DNA of 64,000 bases from Adiantum capillus-veneris. Lineage: Eukaryota > Streptophyta > Polypodiopsida > Polypodiales > Pteridaceae. A program made the position numbers and the translations under genes. Of this stretch, positions 56,176 to 64,000 are shown piece after piece. A model generated the notes under the pieces. That model did not search any database. It was given only the letters and a program-made list of their open reading frames with translations, and had not been told where the DNA came from. The first letter of the stretch is position 1, and each line of letters begins with the position of its first letter. Location: NCBI GenBank assembly GCA_014529385.2, contig CM043960.1, positions 26,489,896 through 26,553,895 on the forward strand. Direction: 5' to 3'.

Positions 56176-57147
56176 GGACACACCCATGCAAGAGGACATC
56201 CTAGTGGGACCCTCTCAAGAGCCACAAGATCTGACGCAAGAAGAGGAAGAGAAGCTGCGCAAGGCCATAGAGGCGGAAATCAGAGAAACGGCCAAGGAAG
56301 CCTTGGAATGGGAGCAGAGGGTTTTTTAATCCATGACCATTCAAAAGATCGACGCCAGCAACCTCAGGCGTGAATGGCTACATCCCTCTCTCCCATATCC
56401 TTTGCTAAAATATGAAGCCACAACTATCAACAAGAGGATAAGAGAAGAGCCAACAGTGCCACTCTACACAACAGATGTCTCCCAGCCTGAAGGGGCCAAG
56501 TTAATAGTCAACTCCTAGCCCAGGTGGAGAAAAGCATGGCTGACTAAGTACCCACAGTACCATATCCATCTGGTAGAGGCACCCAAAGTCATCAGAGATA
56601 ATCTAAGCTTCTGCCCTCTACCAAGGATACGAACGTGGAAGGCCCAAGAAATACTACAAAGAAGCCAACCCACTTGGCTGAACTATCTGAAGCTGCCAGG
56701 CTTGCAGGCAGGCGAGAGAATAAGTGTTCAATACATGGTGAAAACCCTAACGGACGCCATCAAATTGTTCACTGGCTCGCCTGACCTTTCTTGCATAATG
56801 ATGTGGAAGATCTGCAAAACCCTTTTGGCAGTTTTCGAGACGTTCAAAGCGGGCCAGGTGACAGAGAATATCTTCTTCTTTCAAGATACGTACAGGTGTG
56901 CATATGATCTGTTTGGTCAGCCTTCCAAGGAGGTGATACATGCATTGTATCAAAGGATAATGTTTCTACCATCCTATCACCTCCAGGCCTTTGAAGAAGC
57001 GTTCTACACTGGCTTCTTCACCATAAACACTGATATATTCAGCCCAACACTGCTGGATTTACATGCAAGATATGAGTCGCTGCTCAAGATGCGTGAAACC
57101 ATAAGATGAAGAAGCAGCTCAACAGCCATGTCAGGGACGACATGAGC

Positions 57148-57161
57148 AAGGAGGGGGGGAG
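57148..57161 (+). promoter_or_regulatory. Polypurine tract of the unrecognised LTR element
   Basis: AAGGAGGGGGGGAG lies directly before TGTTAG. This defines the plus orientation of the element and the start of its 3' LTR. Confidence 0.8.
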
Positions 57162-58081
57162 TGTTAGAAGCTGGACACACCCTACGGAAACTGACTTCTC
57201 TGCAGATTATCATTTTTTGTAATTATTCATTTATTGAGAAAACTCGACATTTCACCTTGTAAATATTGAGGCTTACAGAAGTTTCCAGATTGTATCCCAG
57301 TTTTGATAGTTAGATTGAGTAGATGGTTGATTTGGAACTTTAGGGTTTGAGAATTGTAAGGTATTTATACCACTTTTTGACCTTAATGAAAAACTTTTAG
57401 TCATTTTTAAAAAGGGAGTTTGAGGTCTGTGAGTGAGCGTACTGTGTACGAGAGAGTGTGAGCTTCATTATGACGCTACGTATGCACTGGTGGTCGAAAT
57501 TGAGTGCGGAGAAGTGCAGCATGTTGCCCCCGACGAGAGCTACGCGCCGATACCTACATTGCGCGCGTACGGTCCGGTTTTGTGAGCTCCTTCTACGAGC
57601 TTCATCTGGTGATTCGGTGAGCATACATTGTTAGATTTTTCATTGCAACATATCCACGCGTTCACATTGAGTAGAGCTACACATTAGGCACTTAAGATTT
57701 TGGAAACGGAGACCTGCAAATTTTGGCCAGACATCCTACGTGATTTTGCACCGGGTGTTTTGGTTCATAGACCTTAGGGAGAGCGACCTATTGGTGATAT
57801 AGTAGGGTCTCCTTCAAGTTTTGTAGTGTTTCGAGATTGTTTGATGGGTGTTTGGCTCTAGAAAGCATTGTAGGAAGTTTCCTCTTATGCACTCTTGAAG
57901 ACTATGAATTAGACATTGGGTAGAGACCTCTGTAAGAATTAGTTAGGAGTCGATCGAGTGTAGGTTGACACCTTATACTTGCTTCCACGCGCCTGCGGGT
58001 CGAGCTTTGTCCTTAGTTGACAAATCTTGTTAGGTGAGTTCTCGCTGTGCTGACGTCCGTCACGGCGTATCCGTCCAACAT
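57162..58081 (+). repeat. 3' LTR of the unrecognised element (920 bp)
   Basis: It starts TGTTAG and ends CCAACA, with inverted TGTT..AACA termini. A candidate TATA box (ATTTATACC, about 57362) and AATGAAAA-type sequence follow inside. It contains CATCCTACG (57728), half of the leader palindrome. Directly after 58081 a Ty3 integrase relic begins. Confidence 0.7.
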
Positions 58082-59696
58082 TTATCTTTTGGCATACCAC
58101 ACATTTTGAAACATACTCTTGTATGTTTGCTTTCATGGCAGGCCAATAGAAGTATGTTTCTATCCTTTCTAGGGTAGATTGAATCCATGCCCCGCATAAG
58201 GAGAAGCATGAGATTCATACATTACTTTCTCATGTAGTGAGTTAGTAACGCATAGCCTGTTGCCATAGAGAAGATAACCATCTTGTAGGTAAATGGTTCT
58301 TCCTTCATCCCTAGTGCAAGGTCTGAAATCACATCTTTAAAATCGGGATCAATAGCATACTCATATATCATAGAAGATAGATCATTGTGAAATGCTATGG
58401 ATACCGCATTCACTCTCGGTCGTCTTGAGAGTGCATCGGCTACTTGATTATGCTTGCCAGCAATGTGAGCAATATGAAAATGGAATTGCAAAAGGAAATT
58501 TGACCACCTCATTTGTTTGTCAGAGAGCTTGGTCTACGTCATGAAGTACTTAAGGCTTTGGTGATCAGTTTGCAGAATGAAAGGAGTCCCTAATAAATAG
58601 CTCTTCCAAGAGTCTAGAGCATGTAGAACTACTAGGAATTCCTTCTCATATATACCTAGAGCTTGCTCAACAGGGTCGAGCCTTCGACTTTCATAGGCTA
58701 TGGAGTGCCCTTCTTGGAGAAAAACAGCTCCAAGGCAATCATCACAGGCGTTACATTGGACCTCAAATGGCTTTGAGAGATCCGGCAATGTAAGCAGAGG
58801 TTGAGAGATAAGCTTCTCTTTAAGCTTTTTGAAAGCATTGATCTCCTTGGTGGACCATATATACCTAACATTTTTCTTTATTAGGTCATTTAATGGTCGC
58901 GCGATTTGTGAGAACTTTTCTGTGAAGTGTCAATAGTATGCACACATACCTATAAAGCTTCTTACTTCATGCAGATTCCTTGGATTAGTCCATTCTTTTA
59001 TTACCTCTAGCTTTGATGCATCTAGTTGGATTCCATCTTAAGAGATAGTGTGACCTAAATATTGAATCTCTTGTATTAATATAAAGTTTATTCTCTCATA
59101 AAACTTGAAATATTACGTGGAGGTGTTGCTTGTGTTCGTCTTATGAATTAGAGTAGATGATTATATCATCAAAGAACACTCCAATAAAGCTTCGGTGAGG
59201 CATGAGTAGCTTCTCCATCAGACGATTAAATGTGGATGGTGCATTGATCAAGCCAAAAGGCATGACAATGTACTCATAAATACCAAACGTAGTGCGAAAT
59301 GCGGTCTTTACAATGTCTTGATCAACTATCCTTATTTGATGGTAGCCACTTTTTAGGTCAATCCTACTGAAGTAGGTCGACCCCTGTAGCTTATCAAATA
59401 GGTCTTCTACCCATGGAACGGGAAACCTATTTTTGATAGTGATCCTATTTAGTGTTCTATAGTCAACACACATGCGATATGTGCCATCTACCTTTTGCAC
59501 TAATAAAACTGGTGAACAAAAGGGGATGAGCTAGGCATAACCATGCCTTTCTCAACCAACTCATGCGCTTGCCGCATAATCTCCTCTTGTTGAGCTTGAG
59601 AAACTCAATAAGGAGGTTTATTAGGCAGTGAGCTTCTTAAAAGAAGTTCAATTGCATGGTCGTCATCCCCTCGTTTGCGAGGTAGTTCACAAGGGA

Positions 59697-60846
59697 TGCG
59701 TTGTGAACGGGATGAAAACACACACAGCGCCTCTATAACGACCCGACACACACTCTTGGGAAGATACACACACACACACACACACTATGGGGCACCACTC
59801 GGCTTACACAACACACCTGGCCGAGACAGGGAACACACCTCTGGAGTGAGAGGAGAGAGACTATCCACTTGCCCACTCCACACAGACACACACACACACA
59901 CACACACCCAAAAAACTCATCTCAAAAGAGGAGAATTTCTGATGTTTAGATACAATTGAGCTTGGGCCAACACCAATGGGGCAAATAGCTCACACAATAT
60001 GGGTAAAATAAGCCAGATACAATCACAAACTAGAGCAGAAACTTCGCTCATAGGAGAAACTTACACAGAAAAACAGCAAGAAAAGAGTGAGGAATTTGGC
60101 AAAATGGACAGCGCCATCGCATCCGGAACGGCCCAAAACCCCAGTCTACAATGTCAAAGTGCTCAAATCCGACCTCAGATGAGCAGTTTACGGCCAAAAC
60201 AGGCTCCAAAAACACCAAAAACACACCTGCGGCTGTTCCTCCTCTCTTCTCCACGTTTTTTTCTGGTCTTCTCTCTGTTTTTTCAGTTCCCACACTTAGA
60301 TTTATTAGTTGGGCACCCTTGGCCTTTTAGATGACCTCAAACGGACCCCGAACAGGCCAAAAACTGACCTCGCAGTGCATAGTTGTCACCTTTTTTGCAT
60401 CATCCGCACACCTGGCACTCATTTCTTTTCAATAATGCGTCTCGCAACCACGTGAAGTGGCCCCAAAAAGTGGTCCTAATGATGACCTTTCTGCATAAAT
60501 CTCACAAGAAAACACCACTTTGTGTCTATATTCATCCACGTGCAAATATTGACCCCGTTCGGCCTCCTGACGCCACTCGATGCCATCTGACGCACCTGCT
60601 TACCTCATGTCGTCGGCCTGCGGATAGCTTCCTCGAGAAGTTTTACACGCTATAAACTCCTCATTATTGTAGAAAAACACAGTGGTACTGGTAATAGTGA
60701 AAATCGATGCACTATGTACACCTTGTCCTACCTGTACACATGTGGGCCCCACATAACCACCTGGCTAAGGAAAATGGGCAATCCTTTATTTGATGCACCA
60801 TGCATGTATATGTACATATGCGCAATCCCTTGCTCAAAAAAACTCC
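59697..60846. mobile_element. Insertion of about 1.15 kb in the Ty3 relic, unidentified
   Basis: The Ty3 sequence is collinear with the young element up to about 59696 (AAGGGATG) and resumes at about 60847 (TGACATCGTCAATAAAAAC). The inserted block has two (CA)n arrays (59767-59785 and 59884-59907) and no coding motif. I could not find a clear target-site duplication. It may be a solo LTR or another non-coding element. Confidence 0.55.
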
Positions 60847-61701
60847 TGACATCGTCAATAAAAACATCTTGGAATCCCTTGAGGAAATTGGATAACTCTA
60901 ATTCCTTTTGATTGCCTATATCTTCTTTTGCTAAAATATTAGGTTCATTTTGAGAATCTTTAACAAAAATCATGTACACGAAAATAGAGCTTTTTAATGA
61001 TTATTGAAAGCTTGCTTATGTATAATGGATATGGTGCTATCCGACTCCTTAGCATCTATGTACATATCATTTTCCTTGTACCTAAAATAGATTTGTCTTT
61101 CAGGGAATTTAACATTGGCATCCATGCGATCAAACTATGGTGCCCCTACAATTGCATCCTCATGTTTGAGAGGAGAGATGAAGAAATCCTCCTTGTCTAC
61201 ATAGCTTTGGACATGGAGCCTCAATTTCCCAATTAAGGGAGTGACTGAGGCTTCTTGTCCCTTGAAAGCACCATCGATAGGTAGGACATCTCCCATCTCA
61301 TAGGCTTGGATGCCTAGCTTGGTGATCAACTCTGTGGATACAAAATTGTGAATGAAAGCATCATGTTCTCTTACCTTTCCCAAAGCATGACATAGAGGAG
61401 ATCCTTTGTGATGAGCATCCTCTTCTTGAATTCTGACTATTGAAGCTCTAGGAGGCTCATTACGTGTATTCTTGTGAGGGCAAGCACGATAGGCATGCCC
61501 TTGCTCCCTACACTTGAAACAACAATTATCTTTTTGATAACGCTCTAGCTCTTTAGGAGAGAGTTTATTTTTGCCTTTATAAACTCCCTTCTCCGTGGCT
61601 GTGTTGTTGTTGGAGTTGCCTTTGGAAGACTTTTGGACGTTGTCTTTCCCGTTAGGCTCACTATGGTCCTTGTTTTTCGTGGGTTTAAGATTTCTCTTAG
61701 C

Positions 61702-61947
61702 CTCAAGGGGTTCACCATTCAGTATCCCCTATATAACGCGCGTTCGCGGGGTGTTAAAAAACCCCCTCATTTAACATGTTTGAATGAATAAAATGACCCC
61801 TTATTTTAGGAATTTTTTGCAAAATTGAATATAAAACCCCATTGTTTTAATGTATCTCTATTACATTTCCTAAAATATTGCATTTTAAAACCCCTCCTTT
61901 CGAACTCACATTATACATTAACATGATTACATAGTGCACCCCCCGAG
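61702..61947. mobile_element. MITE, 246 bp, with 8-bp target-site duplication
   Basis: CTCTTAGC is found at 61694-61701 and 61948-61955; removing the insert restores the Ty3 gag sequence. The ends form imperfect inverted repeats: CTCAAGGGGTTCACCAT at the left against CTCGGGGGGTGCACTAT read inward from the right. There is no coding capacity. The eight-base duplication fits hAT, while nine bases (CTCTTAGCC) would fit Mutator-like; the family is undecided. Confidence 0.78.
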
Positions 61948-62333
61948 CTCTTAGCCCCTTGTTGGAAGTTGATTCTTGAAGCCACCATGGTATGGTGTAT
62001 GACCGCAGATATGCTACGAGGCCTTTGGGAGTTAACATACTCTACCATATCCTCAAATAAATCCATGCAAACTTGTTGTTTTTGCTCTCCAAAATCCATC
62101 TTTTTGTAGACAGTGGCTTTGAGATGTAAATCCCAAAACTTGTCTACATATTTGTGAATAGATTCATATTTGTGAATAGATTCATAGGGAGAGAGCTTCA
62201 AGCTTCACCATTCGGTGAGTACTTTGTCTTTGGCATCGCTAGCCAAAAAATGCTTCATGATGGAAGCTCTTAAAGCTTTCCATGTTCGTGGAGCTTCACC
62301 GTTTGCTCGTAGGTTGGACCACCATTTCCTGGT

Positions 62334-62526
62334 GTTGACCGGGTATTGCTCAGTCAGATGTTGCTAAATCAGATATTTCTCTGAAATCGGATGTTTCTCT
62401 GATATTTCTTTGAAATCTGATGTTGGTTAGTCAGATCTTTTTAGGCTTAATCGGATTCAGTTAGGAGGTAGGTTAAGACTATAAATTGTAATGTTTGATA
62501 CAAGCAAAGACATGAAAGCAGTTACG

Positions 62527-62582
<56 letters not shown>

Positions 62583-62661
62583 TGCTCTCTCTCAATCTTT
62601 ATGTATGCTATTTTGAGAGTCGTCTCTAAATTTTCTTTGTTGAGGGTGTAGGCCCTCAACA
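62334..62661. repeat. LTR of the small element (328 bp) with (TC)n array
   Basis: It starts TGTTGA and ends TCAACA, inverted termini. It contains short repeats of TCTGA/TCAGATNTT type (62355-62440), a possible TATA box (TATAAATTG, about 62481) and a (TC)n run at 62529-62580. Confidence 0.72.
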
Positions 62662-62727
62662 CTTTGGCGATCACGATGTTTAGTGATGAAGCCCCACATT
62701 CTCCTGTACTGCCGAGATGCGGGCAAT

Positions 62728-62770
<43 letters not shown>
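62728..62770. repeat. (AC)n microsatellite
   Basis: About 21 AC units lie in the internal part of the small LTR element. Confidence 0.96.
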
Positions 62771-63977
62771 TGTTGGTGGGGTTCCTATCTCTTTGCTGCT
62801 GGTGGAGCAGCACCAAGAACCGATTGTGAAGTGCTTTCAGGGGTTGCATGGTGTGGCTGGGATGGTACAAAGGACGGTTGCTGTGAATGCTACCTTAGCA
62901 AGGTCCCATCTTCTTGCTGGCGGAATATAGCTAAGTACTGAAGCGCGGGTTGGAAACGTGCAGTACTGGATAGTTGGTGTGAGCGCAATGTTGAATCAAG
63001 TGTTGAATCTGAGAAGGCTAAAGATGCCATTAAATTGTTTCAAAACATCATAGGGTGTGTGGTGGTCATTGACGACGTGAAGATGGAAACATGGGTGCAA
63101 GTCACCATTGGAAAGATTTGTTGCCCTGTATTTGCAGCGGAGCCAATCAACGAAAACATTACTGTTTTTAATTATGGCTTTTGTTCTTTTCGTAATTCAA
63201 GAGGGTGTTCGTGTTCAAAAGGGCATCTATCAATTGTGTTCATGATTGGAGTTGAAGACTTCTTTGTGCAAAGTCAGCACGCCTCATATTACAAGGATTT
63301 CATGAAGAATCTGACAAGGAGTCATTGTAGTAAGTGGGTTGGCAGAGGAATATCTAATCTTAAATAGCATGATGAATATGGAACGGATGAGATCAATGTT
63401 GACATAAAGAGGTTTCAGAATGCGAGGCACAGGAGTCACAGGAAGCATGATCAAAGCATGGATTTGGATTGTTGCAAAGTGTTGAAAGTGAAGATGCAGT
63501 CACACATGCACTTGCAGTAGCACCCCTAATGTTGAACTTCAGAAATTGAATATAGTTGAGAATTTAGTTCTTGCTGAACCTAAATAGGTGGTAGAGTTAG
63601 TTGTTGATGTAGTACAAAGTGTGAGTAGAATACAAATTGCATCAAAGCATTGACATCAAGTTTTTTTTTCCAAGGACTAATTCAAGAACATGACTCTTGA
63701 CAAGGATGAAGTGATCCAAGGGAGGCATACCGGCAAAGAGAAGATTTGGATGTACTACCTAGAGACACGGAGCCTGCAAGAAGCACAATCTTGGACAAGC
63801 ATTTGGAAAAATCTTTTGGTGAACCAATGCCAAATAAAATCATTATGTTTTTCCCAACATGTTTTATCCTCAAATCTTTGTAATTCTATGCCATGTGATA
63901 AGGCATTTGACTGTGATCAAGGGATATGTGAATCCGTGTCGGATTTCTACGAAATCCACCATCAGGACGTGCCATGT

Positions 63978-64000
63978 GTTGATCGGGTATTGCTCAGTTA
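63978..64000. repeat. Start of second LTR, truncated by window end
   Basis: The 23 bases match the start of the LTR at 62334 with about two differences. Confidence 0.7.

Larger units (their letters stand above)
48648..57109 (+). pseudogene. Unknown protein of about 968 codons, split by copia copy 2, decayed
   Basis: I do not recognise this protein. It starts MEKYANFGLLSATGSMAAAK at 48648, after a long leader. A globular region runs to about codon 300, including AIMSQLYNQYFHMCTKQPQK and PTAIATTFTWAMQKSKPK. That part faintly recalls the putative plant transposon domain found in some non-autonomous LTR elements (inference only). An acidic, Glu/Lys/Pro-rich middle follows, then a coiled coil (50290-50580, heptad-like LEEAEKVNAELNDLLVNM). 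After the copia element comes a C-terminal globular part (56183-57109) rich in aromatic residues. Breaks: TGA 49011-49013, TAA 49632-49634, TGA 49782-49784, TGA 49896-49898, a shift near 50200-50260, TAA 56327-56329 and TAG 56516-56518. It ends 39 bases before the polypurine tract, as a retroelement ORF would. Confidence 0.7.
46262..58081 (+). mobile_element. Unrecognised large LTR element with palindrome array and unknown ORF (5' end not located)
   Basis: The right end is clear: polypurine tract 57148-57161, then an LTR from TGTTAG (57162) to CCAACA (58081). The element contains a long non-coding leader with four regularly spaced palindromes, then a decayed frame of about 968 codons. I see no reverse transcriptase, integrase or protease in its own sequence, so it looks non-autonomous. 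It is interrupted by the complete copia element 50624-56175. The left boundary given is where the Ty3 fragment stops, and no 5' LTR was found. Confidence 0.6.
58082..62333 (-). pseudogene. Decayed relative of the young Ty3 element (gag to integrase finger)
   Basis: Minus strand from right to left: gag pieces (62201-61911, with KFWDLHLKATV); a knuckle region near 61500; protease region 61383-61135; RT 59500-59141 (YRMCVDYRTLN, catalytic FFDD); RNase H 58788-58534 (FEVQCNACDDCLG); VADALSRRPRVN (about 58430); and the start of the integrase finger (58136-58082). It is the same order and close sequence as 31339-35607, with many stops and shifts. Two insertions interrupt it (59697-60846 and 61702-61947), and a small LTR element truncates gag at 62334. 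Confidence 0.88.
62334..64000. mobile_element. Small non-autonomous LTR element, running off the window
   Basis: The left LTR (62334-62661) begins TGTTGACCGGGTATTGCTCAG. The same start (TGTTGATCGGGTATTGCTCAG) reappears at 63978 and is cut by the window end. The internal part is about 1.3 kb with only a 110-codon frame (63035-63367) that I do not recognise. It is inserted in the gag of the Ty3 relic. Orientation is uncertain because no clear primer site or polypurine tract is visible. Confidence 0.75.

Noticed and set aside
55936-56199. Small frames across the copia LTR and similar ones at 50417-50824
   Set aside because: They are LTR sequence read in arbitrary frames.
63035-63367. 110-codon frame in the small LTR element as a functional gene
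   Set aside because: No known motif was found. I kept it only as a description of the element interior.

Overview
The window looks like nuclear DNA of a land plant, most likely a fern or another large-genome non-seed plant; the clade is an inference from the mix of elements and the very heavy GA/TG microsatellite load. The only cellular gene I can support is a chloroplast-type EPSP synthase on the minus strand (18310 down to 4477). It has seven exons whose splice sites and phases I could place base by base, giving 522 codons plus stop. Almost everything else is transposable-element sequence, much of it nested and decayed.

Layout. 1-4476: no recognisable gene. 4477-18310: EPSPS, whose third intron is about 11.35 kb and contains a complete L1-type LINE (7108-14039) in antisense orientation, with a poly(A) tail and a matching target-site duplication, plus a Ty3 gag relic (14507-15190). 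18311-20570: upstream flank with long microsatellites. 20572-21830: Ty3/gypsy pol relic. 22013-24920: 5'-truncated Ty1/copia element (copy 1). 24921-28190: nothing assignable. 28195-28515: 3' end of a chromodomain Ty3 element. 28842-37647: a nearly intact, very young Ty3/gypsy element with 1,625-bp LTRs differing at two sites, TSD GTTTG and a 1,422-residue Gag-Pol. 37648-46260: broken pieces of related and unrelated Ty3 elements, including an LTR with a 101-bp tandem array and a fragment in which an integrase C-terminus is followed in frame by a retropepsin-like domain.

About 46300-58081: a large LTR element that I do not recognise. Its leader carries four copies of an 18-bp palindrome spaced 283-285 bp apart. 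They are followed by a decayed open frame of about 968 codons with no reverse transcriptase or integrase that I can see, a polypurine tract, and a 920-bp LTR (57162-58081). This frame is split by a complete Ty1/copia element (copy 2, 50624-56175, 192-bp LTRs, TSD GGACA); removing the element and one TSD copy restores the host frame exactly. 58082-62333: a decayed relative of the intact Ty3 element, carrying a 1.15-kb insertion and a 246-bp MITE. 62334-64000: a small non-autonomous LTR element that runs off the window.

The genes do not form a pathway together. The biology here is one shikimate-pathway gene whose intron has grown by transposon insertion, beside a nest of LTR elements of very different ages. 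The best candidates for something undescribed are the palindrome-array element with the unknown frame and the integrase-then-protease fragment.
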